This document shows, in pieces, positions 34,580-44,093 of a DNA stretch of 64,000 nucleotides. The DNA is from Azospirillum lipoferum 4B. Lineage in GTDB: Bacteria; Pseudomonadota; Alphaproteobacteria; Azospirillales; Azospirillaceae. Within the stretch, counting starts at the first letter, position 1. Each line of letters opens with the position of its first letter. The DNA lies in contig NC_016587.1 in NCBI RefSeq assembly GCF_000283655.1, positions 1 through 64,000 of the forward strand. The letters run 5' to 3'. The notes beneath the pieces are model-generated. The model had not been told where the DNA came from, ran no database searches, and saw nothing but the letters and a program-made list of their open reading frames with translations. The translations under genes were made by a program, and so were the position numbers.

Positions 34580-35341
34580 ATGATGAACATCGCCGCTACT
34601 CCTTCCGCGTCCTCCCTCCTGCCGTTGGCCCAGGGCAAGGCGAAGGCGCTCCAAACCGCAGCGCAAACACAATCCACGACCAAAGCCGAAGGAACGGCGT
34701 CCGCCAGCGCCGCACGGACAACGGATGATGGCAAGAAGGACTTCGCGACCGTCGCCAAGGATGCTCGCGCTGCTCTGGACGCCGGATATCAGAAACTGGG
34801 CAAGACCGGCGATATCTACACCTCTTTCAACGATTGGCAGAGTGTTCTCGGCGGTCTCGACCGCCGTTCCCTCCATGCCATCGCCAGTAACGAGGGCGGA
34901 CAATTCAATGAAAGCGAACGGGTTGGCGCTCAGAACGTCATGGACAAGCAGTTGAATGACGCCATGGGTCTTGACCAGGCGACAGCGGCGGCAGGCAAGC
35001 TCACATCGGACATGTTCCTGAAGGGCGTCCGGTTCATGGACAGTGTGAGCGACGAAGAAAAGACCAGCATGGTCTGGGCGGAAAAGCGCGCGGCGCTGCA
35101 ATTTTCCTATGAAGGCCGTTCCCGTCAGGAGGGCAAGGAGCCGGAGGCTGTGGACAGCGAAAGCCCATTGGCGAAGCTGATCAAGGGCGGTCTGGAAAAT
35201 CTGCGGCGGACGGGCGATCCCTCCCGCCAGCTCAAGGACACGCCGGAATACCGGCAGGCGGTCCAGCTCTCCGAACAGCTCAAGGCCGGATTGGCGGCCA
35301 AGTCGGCATCCGGCGGACGGGCCGTCGACCTCACGGCGTGA
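34580..35341 (+). CDS. hypothetical protein, 253 aa, helical
   Basis: I do not recognise this gene. The N-terminal 50 residues are low complexity (Ala, Ser, Thr, Gln; SLLPLAQGKAKALQTAAQTQ). The body contains KDFATVAKDARAALDAGYQKLG, DIYTSFNDWQSVLGGLDRRSLHAIASNEGGQFNESERVGAQNVMDKQLNDAMG and a Lys/Glu-rich C-terminal helical part. There is no signal peptide or membrane segment. The pattern of a disordered start plus regular helices recalls flagellar or secreted accessory proteins, but nothing firm supports that. AGGAG precedes the ATG pair. It is followed by the convergent TRAP genes. Confidence 0.65.
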   Translation: MMNIAATPSASSLLPLAQGKAKALQTAAQTQSTTKAEGTASASAARTTDDGKKDFATVAKDARAALDAGYQKLGKTGDIYTSFNDWQSVLGGLDRRSLHAIASNEGGQFNESERVGAQNVMDKQLNDAMGLDQATAAAGKLTSDMFLKGVRFMDSVSDEEKTSMVWAEKRAALQFSYEGRSRQEGKEPEAVDSESPLAKLIKGGLENLRRTGDPSRQLKDTPEYRQAVQLSEQLKAGLAAKSASGGRAVDLTA

Positions 35342-35413
35342 ACGCCGCGCCCTGAAGGCGGAGGGCGGGACCGGCCGCCGCCGATCCACGCCCCACTCCC
35401 ACCGGTCTGCCGC

Positions 35414-36433
35414 TTACTTGCGGGCGGCAGCGATGGCGGCCTGAATCTCCTTCAGGATCTCCGCACCGCCATCGGCGGCGTACTTGTCGAAGGCGGGCTT
35501 AACCATCTCGCGCATGCGGTCCAGCTCGGCCGGGCTCAGCTCGTTGATCTGCATGCCCTTTTCCTTCAGATAGGCCACGCTCTGGGCCGAGGCCTCGCGG
35601 CTGTCCTTGCGCTCGAACTCGCGCGAGGCGGCGGCGGCCTCGTGGACGATCTTCTTCTCGTCGGCCGACAGGCCGTCGTACCAGCGCTTGCTGGCCAGCA
35701 CGATCCACGGGCTGTAGACGTGGCGGGAAATGGTCAGGTACTTCTGCACCTCATAGAACTTGGACGACTGGATGGTCGTGACCGGGTTTTCCTGGCCGTC
35801 GACCGTGCCGGTCTCCAGCGCGGTGAACAGCTCGGAGAAGGCCAGCGGCACCGCGTTGGCGCCGAAGCGGTTGAACATGTCGATGTAGACCGGGTTCTGC
35901 ATCACGCGCAGCTTGATGCCGCCCATGTCTTCAAGCTTGGTGATCGGCCGCTTGCTGTTGGTCAGGTTGCGGAAGCCGTTCTCCCAATAGACCAGCCCGA
36001 CCAGCCCCTTGTCGTTCAGCGCCTTCAGCAGCTTCTCGCCGAACGGGCCGTCCAGGACGGCGTCGGCCTCCTTCTCGTTGTTGAACAGGAAGGGCAGGTC
36101 GTAGACGCCGAAATCCTTGACGATGCCGACGAGCGTGGCGGTGGAGCCCACCATCATCTCCTGCGCGCCGCCGATCAGGGCGTTCTGCATCTGGATGTCG
36201 TTGCCCAGGCTGGCGTCGCCGAAGCCCTTCATCTTGAACTTGCCGCCGCTGCGCTTGGACAGCTCCTCGGCGAAATACTTGACGGCGCGGCCCTGGTTGC
36301 TGCTTTCCGACAGGCCATAGCCGAAGCGGATGATGCGGGTCTTCACCTCCTGGGCGGAGGCGCTGGTGGCGGCGACGACCGGGGCGAGCAGGGCGGCGGC
36401 GATGCCGGTGGCGAGAAGCAGTTTGCGGAACAT
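35414..36433 (-). CDS. dctP: TRAP transporter substrate-binding protein (DctP family)
   Basis: The 339-residue periplasmic receptor has a signal peptide (RKLLLATGIAAALLAPVVAATSASA) followed by a DctP fold: IIRFGYGLSESSNQGRAVKYFAEELSKRSGGKFKMKGFG, then NGFRNLTNSKRPITKLEDMGGIKLRVMQNPVYIDMFNRFGANAVPLAFSELFTALETGTVDGQENP, the core TRAP signature. The Arg in KLRVMQNP normally binds a substrate carboxylate. GGAAGG precedes the ATG. It is downstream of dctM in the operon gntK-dctQ-dctM-dctP; the linked gluconokinase suggests a sugar-acid substrate. Confidence 0.93.
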   Translation of the reverse strand: MFRKLLLATGIAAALLAPVVAATSASAQEVKTRIIRFGYGLSESSNQGRAVKYFAEELSKRSGGKFKMKGFGDASLGNDIQMQNALIGGAQEMMVGSTATLVGIVKDFGVYDLPFLFNNEKEADAVLDGPFGEKLLKALNDKGLVGLVYWENGFRNLTNSKRPITKLEDMGGIKLRVMQNPVYIDMFNRFGANAVPLAFSELFTALETGTVDGQENPVTTIQSSKFYEVQKYLTISRHVYSPWIVLASKRWYDGLSADEKKIVHEAAAASREFERKDSREASAQSVAYLKEKGMQINELSPAELDRMREMVKPAFDKYAADGGAEILKEIQAAIAAARK

Positions 36434-36498
36434 GGTGTCGGTCTTCCTTCCTTGGGCGTTTCGTTGTGGTTGGCGTTCGGGCGTTTGGTGTTCGGGCG

Positions 36499-37776
36499 TC
36501 AGTGGAAGAAATGCAGCGGCGCGGTGACGATCTCCGGCACGGCGATCAGCAGGCCGAGCAGCACGATGTAGGTCAGCAGGAAGGGCCAGATTCCCTTGGT
36601 GGCGCTTTCCAGCGAGATGCGGGCGACGCCGCACACCACGTTCAGCACCGTGCAGACCGGCGGATGGATCAGGCCCAGCGTGCCGACCAGGACGAACATC
36701 ACGCCGAAATAGGCGGGGTCGATGCCGGCCTTGATCGCCAGCGGCGTCAGCACCGGGCCAAGCACCAGGATGGTCGGCGTCAGGTCCATCACCGTGCCGA
36801 CGGCCAGCAGCAGGCAGGCGATGGCCAGCATCAGCAGCTTCGGATTGTCCATCAGCGGCGCCAGCAGCTCCGTCATCTGCTGCGGCAGGTCGGCCAGCGT
36901 CACCATGTAGGACGACACCAGCGCCGCGGCGCACAGGAACATCACGGTGCTGGTGGTGCGCGCCGCCTGGACCAGCAGCGGCACCAGCTGCGCCAGCGTG
37001 ACCTGCCGGTAGACGAACAGCGCGACGAACAGCGAATAGACGGCGGCGACCACCGCGGCCTCGGTCGGCGTGAAGATGCCGCCGCGCAGGCCGCCGATGA
37101 TGATGACCGGCAGGGCCAGTGCCCAGATGCCGTCGCCCAGCGCCTTCAGCCGCTCCCGCCCGCTCGCCTTCGGCTGCAGCTTCACCGTCATGTCGCGGAC
37201 GACGAACATCCAGGCGCAGACCAGACCGATGCCCATCAGCAGGCCGGGCACGATGCCGGCCATGAACAGCGAGCTGATCGAGGTGTTGGTGGTCACGCCG
37301 AAGATGATGAAGGGCATGCTGGGCGGGATGATCGGGGCGATGATGCCCCCCGATGCGATCAGCCCGGCCGAGCGCGGCACCGGATAGCCATGGTCGCGCA
37401 TCATCGGGATCAGCAGCGTGGCGAGCGCGGCGGTGTCGGCGATGGCCGATCCCGACAGGCTGGCCAGCATCACCGAGGCGCCGATGGTGACGTATCCCAG
37501 CCCGCCCTTGATGTGGCCGACGAGGCTGACCGCGAGGTTGATGATGCGCTGGGAAATGCCGCCGGCATTCATCAGCTCGCCGGCCAGGATGAAGAAGGGC
37601 ACCGCCATCAGCGGGTAGTTGTCGGCGCCGCTCAGCATGTTCTGGGCGACCAGCTGGGCGTCGAAGAAATCCAGGTGAACCATCAGCGCGACGCCGGTCA
37701 GCATCAGCGCGAAGGCGATGGGCATGCCGAGCAGCATCAGGCCGAACAGCGAGCCCAGGAAAATGGTCAGGGTCAT
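36499..37776 (-). CDS. dctM: TRAP transporter large permease (DctM family)
   Basis: The 425-residue inner-membrane protein has about twelve hydrophobic segments, starting with MTLTIFLGSLFGLMLLGMPIAFALMLTGVALM. It includes YPLMAVPFFILAGELMNAGGISQRIINLA and IPPSMPFIIFGVTTNTSISSLFMAG, both typical of DctM. It uses the sodium gradient with DctQ. I chose the MTLT start because GGAG lies nine bases upstream; the longer frame reaches into dctQ. The gap to dctQ is 34 bases. Confidence 0.94.
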   Translation of the reverse strand: MTLTIFLGSLFGLMLLGMPIAFALMLTGVALMVHLDFFDAQLVAQNMLSGADNYPLMAVPFFILAGELMNAGGISQRIINLAVSLVGHIKGGLGYVTIGASVMLASLSGSAIADTAALATLLIPMMRDHGYPVPRSAGLIASGGIIAPIIPPSMPFIIFGVTTNTSISSLFMAGIVPGLLMGIGLVCAWMFVVRDMTVKLQPKASGRERLKALGDGIWALALPVIIIGGLRGGIFTPTEAAVVAAVYSLFVALFVYRQVTLAQLVPLLVQAARTTSTVMFLCAAALVSSYMVTLADLPQQMTELLAPLMDNPKLLMLAIACLLLAVGTVMDLTPTILVLGPVLTPLAIKAGIDPAYFGVMFVLVGTLGLIHPPVCTVLNVVCGVARISLESATKGIWPFLLTYIVLLGLLIAVPEIVTAPLHFFH

Positions 37777-37810
37777 GGCGGAAACTCCGTCCGCAGGAGG
37801 TCGTCTGGGC

Positions 37811-38392
37811 TCAGTGCTTGGCGACGGCGGCGCTGCCGTGCGGGGCGGGTGCCGGCGGCGCAACCGCGGGGCCGTGCGACTCCGGATGGTCCATCGTCGT
37901 GTCGGGATCGCCGGGGATGCGGGCGCCGGGCTGGTTGGTGACGATCCGCAGCAGGTTCGCCAGCACGATCAGCGCCATGGCGATGGCCGGGAAGAAGCCC
38001 GCCGCGGCGTAGAAGGCCATGGGGAAGCGCAGGACGGTGGAGAAGGTGTCCATGCCGATCAGCAGCTGGATCCAGCTGCCCTGAACGAACAGCCACAGGG
38101 CATAGAGCATCATCAGGTGGGCGATCACCGCGCAGACGCGGCGGACCCTGGCCGGCAGGCGGCTCTGCACGATCTCCAGGCCCAGATGCCGCTGGTGCCG
38201 CAGCGCGACGGTGGCGCCCAGGAACACCAGCCAGACGAACATCAGCCGCGCGATCTCCTCCGCCGCGACGATGCCGCTGTTGAAGATGTAGCGCAGGACG
38301 ACGTTGCCGAAGACGAGACCGACCATGATCGCCAGCATCAGCGCCATGATCCATTCGGTGATCCGCTCCAGCAGATCCGCCACGCGTTTCAT
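37811..38392 (-). CDS. dctQ: TRAP transporter small permease (DctQ family)
   Basis: The 193-residue protein has four membrane helices: IMALMLAIMVGLVFGNVVLRYIF, ARLMFVWLVFLGATVALRHQRHLGLEIV, VIAHLMMLYALWLFVQGSW, and AAAGFFPAIAMALIVLANLLRIV. The conserved EEIARLMFVWLVFLGA and RHLGLE segments identify DctQ. A hydrophilic Pro/His/Ala-rich tail of about 35 residues is longer than usual. The start overlaps the stop of gntK by four bases. Confidence 0.93.
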   Translation of the reverse strand: MKRVADLLERITEWIMALMLAIMVGLVFGNVVLRYIFNSGIVAAEEIARLMFVWLVFLGATVALRHQRHLGLEIVQSRLPARVRRVCAVIAHLMMLYALWLFVQGSWIQLLIGMDTFSTVLRFPMAFYAAAGFFPAIAMALIVLANLLRIVTNQPGARIPGDPDTTMDHPESHGPAVAPPAPAPHGSAAVAKH

Positions 38393-38979
38393 GCGGTCCT
38401 CCCAATTTTCTCTCCGCCGGTCAGGCGGGCGCAGGCGTCGGCGACGATGGCGTCCGCCGGCAGCGTCACCTCATAGGACAGCACCGCCTCGTCGTCGGCG
38501 GGCATCTCAAGGTCGGCGAACTGGCTGTCGACCAGGGCGGTGGGCATGAAATGGGCGGTCCGCGCCCCCATGCGAGAGGCGATCAGCGCCTTGTCGCCGT
38601 GCAGATGCAGGAAGACGACCCGCTCGCAATCGCCGCGCAGCCGGTCGCGGTAACGCCGCTTCAGCGCCGAACAGGCGACCACCAGCCCGCGCCCTTCGCG
38701 ATGCGCATCGGCGATGAAGCCGGCCAGCGTGGCCAGCCAGCCGTCGCGGTCGTCGTCGGTCAGCGGGATGCCCGACGACATCTTCGCGATGTTGGCGGGC
38801 GGATGGTGCGCATCGCCTTCGATGAAGGCATGGCCCAGCGCCGCGGCAAGGCTCTGGCCGACGCTGGACTTGCCGCAGCCGGCGACGCCCATCACCACGA
38901 CGACCGGCGGTGCCGAGGACAGGCTGTCCGGCGGGCGGGCGCTGGCGGCGGGAGACGGCGCGATGGAGGGACCGTTCAT
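38389..38979 (-). CDS. gntK: gluconokinase
   Basis: GntK phosphorylates D-gluconate to 6-phosphogluconate, which enters the Entner-Doudoroff or pentose phosphate routes. The 196-residue protein has Walker A GVAGCGKSSVG (about residues 31-41), then EGDAHHPPANIAKMSSGIPLTDDDRDGWL, CSALKRRYRDRLRG and LDSQFADLE-type (LVDSQFADLEMPADDEAV), all typical of GntK. The first 24 residues are an extra Ser/Pro/Ala-rich leader. It is first in the operon with the TRAP transporter, with an operator-like palindrome about 80 bases upstream. Confidence 0.94.
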   Translation of the reverse strand: MNGPSIAPSPAASARPPDSLSSAPPVVVVMGVAGCGKSSVGQSLAAALGHAFIEGDAHHPPANIAKMSSGIPLTDDDRDGWLATLAGFIADAHREGRGLVVACSALKRRYRDRLRGDCERVVFLHLHGDKALIASRMGARTAHFMPTALVDSQFADLEMPADDEAVLSYEVTLPADAIVADACARLTGGEKIGRTA

Positions 38980-39059
38980 GAGGCTCGTGTTCCCGATTCC
39001 CGGTGCAGGGCGGCATCCGCGCCCTCGCAGGTCACGGCGGCCAAGCCCTACAAAAATGT

Positions 39060-39071
39060 GTTAGCGCTATC
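39060..39071. promoter_or_regulatory. LacI/GntR-type operator before gntK
   Basis: GTTAGCGCTATC matches 11 of 12 bases of the perfect palindrome GTTAGCGCTAAC found 87 bases away. TGTTA-N4-TAACA is the general form of GntR operators. It lies in the divergent region between gntK and the LacI-family gene. Confidence 0.6.
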
Positions 39072-39146
39072 ATTGCCGGACCAAAGGCACATCCGCGACC
39101 CTATGGCCCGAATGCACGGATGACGCCGACACGAGATGACGATACT

Positions 39147-39158
39147 GTTAGCGCTAAC
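39147..39158. promoter_or_regulatory. LacI/GntR-type operator before the regulator gene
   Basis: GTTAGCGCTAAC is a perfect 12-base palindrome with a central CG, typical of LacI-family sites. A TTGACG (39160-39165) immediately follows and could be the -35 box of the regulator gene, implying autoregulation. No clear -10 follows. The 388-base divergent region (38980-39367) otherwise shows only a roughly 200-base untranslated leader. Confidence 0.6.
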
Positions 39159-39367
39159 CTTGACGGGCGTAAAGAGTTTTGTTTGAGTTGCGTACGAACG
39201 GATTGGCGAGACGATCGAATGGCCGCGGGGTTCAGGCGATGGCCTTGCGGAACAGGCGGCTCTTGCCCGCCATGCTACACAACGCTAATCAGCGATCCTG
39301 CGTGGCGCTTCGTCGCGCCTGCGCCAACAGGCCGGAAATCCGGCCGGTATCGGAAGGACGGAGCCCT

Positions 39368-40432
39368 GTGACGACACGTGGCGGTGATCGGCCTGCATCC
39401 CCGACGGTCAAGACGCGCAAGCCGCGCTCCTCGCGCACCGGGCGGGCGACGATGGCGGACGTGGCGGAGCGGGTCGGCGTCAGCGCCATCACCGTGTCGC
39501 GCGCCTTCAAGCGGCCGGAGCTGGTCGGGCCGGAGCTTCGCCAGCGCATCCTCGACACCGCCCAGTCGATGGGCTACGTGCCGAACCAGGCGGCCAGCGC
39601 GCTGGCGTCGGCGCGGTCGATGACGGTGGCCGTGCTGATCCCGTCGATGACCAACATGGTCTTCGTCGAGACGCTGGCCGGCATCCACGACATGCTGCTG
39701 CCGCGCGGCTATCGCGCCCTGATCGGCGTCACCCACTATTCCCCGGAGGAGGAGGAGCGGCTGATCCGCACCTACCTTCAGTTCCAGCCCGACGGCATCC
39801 TGCTGACCGGCACCGACCACACCGACGTCACCCGCACCTACCTGTCGGCATTGAGCAGCCCGACCGTCCACATGATGGAGCTGCTGGACGATCCCGAAAG
39901 CCTCAGCGTCGGCTGTTCGCAGGAGGAAGGCGGGCGGCTGATGACCACCCATTTGCTGGAGCGCGGCTACCGCCGCATCGGCTTCGTCGCCGTGCAGCTC
40001 GACCCCCGCACGCTCTCCCGCCTGGACGGCTACCGCCACGCGCTGGAGGAGGCCGGGCTGTATGACGAGACGCGGGTGTGGCGCCTGCCCGACCCGTCCT
40101 CCATCCATCTGGGTGCGGCGATGATCGACCGGCTGATGGCCGAGAACACCGACTGCGACGCCATATTCTTCTGCAACGACGATCTGGCGCAGGGTGCGCT
40201 GTTCCAATGCCAGCGCCGCGGCATCCGGGTGCCGGACCAGCTCGCCATCGCCGGCTTCAACGACCTGCCGGCGTCGGCCTGGACCACCCCCACCCTGACC
40301 ACCGTCGCCACGCCGCGCTACGCCATCGGCCGCCACGCCGCGGCCATGCTGCTCGACCTGATGGAGGGCAAGGAACCGCCGCGGCGGCGCGTCGACCTGG
40401 GCCTGACCTTCATCGCGCGGGAGAGCACCTGA
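39368..40432 (+). CDS. gntR: LacI-family transcriptional regulator, GntR-like
   Basis: The 354-residue repressor has a basic N-terminal extension (RGGDRPASPTVKTRKPRSSRTGR), a LacI helix-turn-helix (MADVAERVGVSAITVSRAFKRPELV followed by LRQRILDTAQSMGYVPNQAASALAS) and a periplasmic-binding-like effector domain with TVAVLIPSMTNMVF, CSQEEGGRLMTTHLLERGYRRIGFV and DLAQGALFQCQRRGIRVPDQLAIAGFNDL. I chose the GTG at 39368, with GAAGGACGGAG upstream; an ATG at 39452 would remove the extension. Placement opposite gntK with two shared operators makes gluconate or its phosphate the likely effector. Confidence 0.88.
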   Translation: MTTRGGDRPASPTVKTRKPRSSRTGRATMADVAERVGVSAITVSRAFKRPELVGPELRQRILDTAQSMGYVPNQAASALASARSMTVAVLIPSMTNMVFVETLAGIHDMLLPRGYRALIGVTHYSPEEEERLIRTYLQFQPDGILLTGTDHTDVTRTYLSALSSPTVHMMELLDDPESLSVGCSQEEGGRLMTTHLLERGYRRIGFVAVQLDPRTLSRLDGYRHALEEAGLYDETRVWRLPDPSSIHLGAAMIDRLMAENTDCDAIFFCNDDLAQGALFQCQRRGIRVPDQLAIAGFNDLPASAWTTPTLTTVATPRYAIGRHAAAMLLDLMEGKEPPRRRVDLGLTFIAREST

Positions 40433-40493
40433 GCAGGAACCGCGCGCGGGTTCACAGGACAATCGTATTTGGATTTCAGCCGCATACAAAGCC

Positions 40494-40516
40494 CCTCTCC
40501 CCTTGCGGGAGAGGGG
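40494..40516. repeat. short GC-rich hairpin between convergent genes
   Basis: Gcccctctcccc pairs with gggagaggggc across a short ttgc loop. It is related to the arms of the larger intergenic repeats and may serve as a bidirectional terminator between the regulator and MCP genes. Confidence 0.55.
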
Positions 40517-40577
40517 CATTCGACACGGAACGTCGCCGCTCCGGTTCGATATGCGATTACCCCACCTTGGCGGCGCC

Positions 40578-42629
40578 TTACGCCGCCCGCACCGTCGCGA
40601 TGAAGGTCCCGACCTCCCGGCGCAGCCGCTCCGCCTCGACGGCCAGTTCGTGCGAGGTGCCGTGGACGCGGCCGGCGGCGTCGCCGGTCTCGTGAACGGC
40701 GGAGCTGACGCCGGCGATGTTGCTCGACACCTCTTCGGTGCCCTGGGCGGCCTGGGTGACGCTGCTGGCGATCTCCCGCGTGGCGGCGGCCTGTTCCTCG
40801 ATGGCGGCGGCGATGGCGGTGGTGATCTCGCTCATCTGGCCGATGGTCCGGCCGATGCCGCCGATGGCCTTCTGGGCGCCGCCGGTCGTCTGCTGGATTT
40901 CCTGCACCTTGGCCTGGATCTCGTCCGTCGCCTTGGCGGTCTGGGTGGCCAGCGCCTTCACCTCGCTCGCCACGACGGCGAAGCCCTTGCCGGCCTCGCC
41001 CGCCCGCGCCGCCTCGATGGTGGCGTTCAGCGCCAGCAGGTTGGTTTGCGCTGCGATGCCGCTGATCAGCTCCACCACCGCGCCGATCTGCTCGGCGGCG
41101 GTCACCAGGTCGCGCATGGTGCGGTCGGCCCCGTCGGCATCGGCCACCGCCTGGGTGGCGATGCGGGTGGAGTTCTCCACCTGCTGGCCGATCTCGGCGA
41201 TGGAGGCCGACAGCTCCTCCGTCGCGGTGGCGACGGTCTGCACGTTGGCCGAGGCCTGTTCCGACGCGCTGGCGACCAGCAGCGAACGCTCGCTCGCCTC
41301 ATGCGCGGTGGCGGTCAGCGCGGTGGCGGCGTCGCGCATGCCGGTGGCGGCGTTGGCGACGGTGTCGACGATGCCCTTCACCGTGCTTTCGAAGGTGTCG
41401 GCCATCTGCATCATGGTCTCGCGGCGATGCTCGGCGGCCTTGCGTTCGCTCTCCTCATGCGCCTTGCGCAGGCGCTCCACCTCCAGCGCATTGGTCTTGA
41501 AGACCTGGAGCGAGCGGGCGAGAGCGCCGATCTCGTCCCGGCGCTCGCCATCGGTGACGGCAACGCTCAGGTCGCCCTGGGCCAGACGCCCCATCGCCCC
41601 GGTGATGGCACCGAGCGGCCGGGTGATGGCGCGCGAGATCGCCCAGGCCAGCAGCAGGCCGGCCAGCAGGGCGACCACGGTCACCGCCGTGCCGCGCGAT
41701 TCGGCCGCTTTGACCTCGGCGGCGGCGCTGCGTTCCAGCTGCGCCAGGAATTCGGCGGACTGGCTGCGGATCATGCCGATCTTGTCGCCGATTTCCTTGC
41801 CAGCCTTGCCCAGCGTCTGGCTGTTCAGCGACTTCAGATCGGCGCTCAACACCGCGATGCGCTCGATCCCCGTGCGGTAGGCGGGCAGCTTGGCGACGGC
41901 CGCGGCCAGCTTGGTCTTGACCGGACCGTCCGCCATCCCGTCGCGCAGCGCCTCTGCCTTCGCGGTCACGTCGGTCAGATCCTTGCGGATGCGCTCCAGA
42001 TCCTCCGCCTTGGTTTCCGCCACGAAGCGGGCGACCAGCACGCGGACCAGCAGGTACTGTTCGCTGACCTCGGCCGCGCGCACGGTGCGGTCCAGGTTGC
42101 CGCCGTCCTTCTCGGCCTTGACGGTATCGCTCAGGGTGCGGCGGATGTCGGCGCCCAGCGTGTTCACCACCGAGGCGACGATCTGGTCGCGCTCCGTCCG
42201 CGCGGCGACGAGACGGTCGAAACCGCCGGTCAGCGTCTGGCGCAGCGCGGCGATCTCCTGCGCCGCCTGAAGGTCGGAGGCACGGGTCATCCGCGCGGTG
42301 GCGGCGTCCAGTTTCTGGCGGAACTTCTCGACGTCGCTGCGGAAGCGGTCGGCCACCGCGGGGGAGCCGCTGGACACGAATTCCTCCGCCGAGCCCAGGG
42401 CGTCGGCCATGTTGGTGTCCGCCTCCGCCACCGTCATGGCGACGTGCGACTGCCCCGCATATTGGCGGAGCGCGTCGTCGCTGGACTGCAAGCCCGTCCA
42501 GGATACCGCCCCGAGCCCGACCAGAAGCGCCAGTGTGACGCCGAAGCCTGTGTAGATCTTGGTCGCCGTCCGCAGGTTGGCGAAGGGGCCGGCTTTGGCG
42601 GAATGGCTCTGGCTGGTGGCGTTCATCAT
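40578..42629 (-). CDS. methyl-accepting chemotaxis protein with helical periplasmic sensor
   Basis: The 683-residue receptor has TM1 ([20 protein letters not shown]), a long all-helical periplasmic domain (about residues 45-315) resembling HBM-type sensors with no Cache motifs, TM2 ([22 protein letters not shown]), HAMP ([31 protein letters not shown]) and the signalling domain with the tip [33 protein letters not shown] sensors bind organic acids or sugars in other receptors, and the nearby gluconate-type genes are suggestive only. I chose the ATG at 42629 (MMNATS); a GTG six codons upstream is possible. Confidence 0.9.
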   Translation of the reverse strand: MMNATSQSHSAKAGPFANLRTATKIYTGFGVTLALLVGLGAVSWTGLQSSDDALRQYAGQSHVAMTVAEADTNMADALGSAEEFVSSGSPAVADRFRSDVEKFRQKLDAATARMTRASDLQAAQEIAALRQTLTGGFDRLVAARTERDQIVASVVNTLGADIRRTLSDTVKAEKDGGNLDRTVRAAEVSEQYLLVRVLVARFVAETKAEDLERIRKDLTDVTAKAEALRDGMADGPVKTKLAAAVAKLPAYRTGIERIAVLSADLKSLNSQTLGKAGKEIGDKIGMIRSQSAEFLAQLERSAAAEVKAAESRGTAVTVVALLAGLLLAWAISRAITRPLGAITGAMGRLAQGDLSVAVTDGERRDEIGALARSLQVFKTNALEVERLRKAHEESERKAAEHRRETMMQMADTFESTVKGIVDTVANAATGMRDAATALTATAHEASERSLLVASASEQASANVQTVATATEELSASIAEIGQQVENSTRIATQAVADADGADRTMRDLVTAAEQIGAVVELISGIAAQTNLLALNATIEAARAGEAGKGFAVVASEVKALATQTAKATDEIQAKVQEIQQTTGGAQKAIGGIGRTIGQMSEITTAIAAAIEEQAAATREIASSVTQAAQGTEEVSSNIAGVSSAVHETGDAAGRVHGTSHELAVEAERLRREVGTFIATVRAA

Positions 42630-42863
42630 GGTGACCCCGGCTTCCACTGGCGACGGAGCGGTCTTTGATCAGGCCGCTGATTGGTCAGTCACGTTACAAG
42701 AACAATGCCAAAGGACCATTAATGGCCGGTTTGCTTTTCTACCCTGCGAAAACGCCGCCGGTTGCCTGCAAACACGCCGGCGGCATTTCGCATTTCGCCA
42801 ACACATGTGACGCTGCTTTGCATTTTGCCAGTTCCGCCGCTCCGAAACTGCGAAACCCGGCCG

Positions 42864-43664
42864 TCAGTTATAGAACTGTCCTCCATTCACCTCGATCACC
42901 TGCCCGGTGATGTAGCCGGCCAGCCGTCCGGAGGCGAGGAACAGATAGGCGCCGACGCAATCCTGCGCCGTGCCCAGCCGCTTCAGCGGGATGCGCGCCG
43001 CGGTTTGCGCCAGCTTGTCCGGGGTCGAGTAGCGTTGGTGGAAATCGGTGTCGACGGTGCCGGGAGACACGGCGTTGACGCGGATGCCGTGCGGCGCCAG
43101 CTCCGTCGCCAGCGAGCGGGCGAGGCTGGCCTGGAAGGCCTTGGCGGCACTGTAGAGCGACGACCCCGCGCTGCCCCCGGTCCTGCCGGAGATGGAGCCG
43201 GTGTTGACGATTGCCCCCGTCGACGCGACCAGCGCCGGCAGCGCCGTCCGGCTGGCGATGAGGGCGGAGGCGGCGTTCAGGTCGAACTGCCGCTGCAGGA
43301 AGTCGTCGTCGATGTCGCCCAGCGCCACCCGGCCCAGCATGGTGCCGGCATTGTTGATCAGCACGTCCAGCCCGCCCAGCCGGTCGACCGCGCTTTCCAC
43401 CACCCGGCGGACCTCCGCCTTGTCGGCGAAGTCGCCGGCCAGCGGGACCACTTCCGCCCCCATGCCCGCCCCCATCCCCGCCGCCACGGCCTCCAGCGCC
43501 GCCGCGTCGCGGCCGTGGATGGCGACATGGGCGCCGAGCCGGGCGAAGGCCGCCGCCACCGCGGCGCCGATGCCGCGGCTGCTGCCGGTCACCAGAACCC
43601 GCTTGCCGCGGAACTCCTGCGCCAGCAGGTCGGCGGGCCAATCGGCAAATTCGGTCGCGGTCAT
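42864..43664 (-). CDS. short-chain dehydrogenase/reductase
   Basis: The 266-residue NAD(P)-dependent oxidoreductase has the Rossmann motif TGSSRGIGAAVAAAFARLG, the NNAG motif (VLINNAGTMLGR), catalytic Ser in VNTGSISGRTGG, the YSAAK catalytic Tyr-Lys pair, and the C-terminal TGQVIEVNGGQFYN. Size and motifs match classical SDRs; the substrate is unknown. I chose the MTATEF start because GGGGAG lies about ten bases upstream. The 234-base gap before it contains only a gccgccgg/ccggcggc hairpin (42754-42784) and the upstream region of the MCP. Confidence 0.88.
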   Translation of the reverse strand: MTATEFADWPADLLAQEFRGKRVLVTGSSRGIGAAVAAAFARLGAHVAIHGRDAAALEAVAAGMGAGMGAEVVPLAGDFADKAEVRRVVESAVDRLGGLDVLINNAGTMLGRVALGDIDDDFLQRQFDLNAASALIASRTALPALVASTGAIVNTGSISGRTGGSAGSSLYSAAKAFQASLARSLATELAPHGIRVNAVSPGTVDTDFHQRYSTPDKLAQTAARIPLKRLGTAQDCVGAYLFLASGRLAGYITGQVIEVNGGQFYN

Positions 43665-44093
43665 GAACGCGTGCTCCCCTGATGGCAGGCCGCCCCGGCC
43701 GATGTTCGGAATCGAAAGGCAGCCTGATTGTTCGTGTTCCAATCCGATCATAGGGGGCGCCGCTTCCCCCCGTCAATCCAGGGTCCGGCGGCAGGTCCGG
43801 CGACAATGGGCCGATTGTCGTTTCCAGGCGAATAGTGTTGTCGGAACTGCCGGATTTATCCGGCTGCGGCAGACGGTTAACTCTGTGTTCACGGCCGACG
43901 CTCCCCGGCGCCGACCGGACGTCAACCTCCAGCCCCGCCCCGCGCCCGGTGACGAATCCCCCGTCGCCGGGCGCATCCCCCGGCAGGGCGGTTTCCGCCT
44001 GAAAGCACAGCAGTCTTCACGCAGGCATCCGCCGCCGCCCCGTTTCGCGAGAAACCTGTCGAAGACGGCCGGCCTTCGGGCTATGTAGGCGGG
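43665..44093. other. 429-base intergenic region between divergent genes
   Basis: This must hold the promoters of the SDR gene and the methyltransferase gene. CGACAAT (43801-43807) and ATTGTCG (43814-43820) form a perfect short palindrome with a six-base centre. Otherwise I see nothing specific. Confidence 0.4.
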
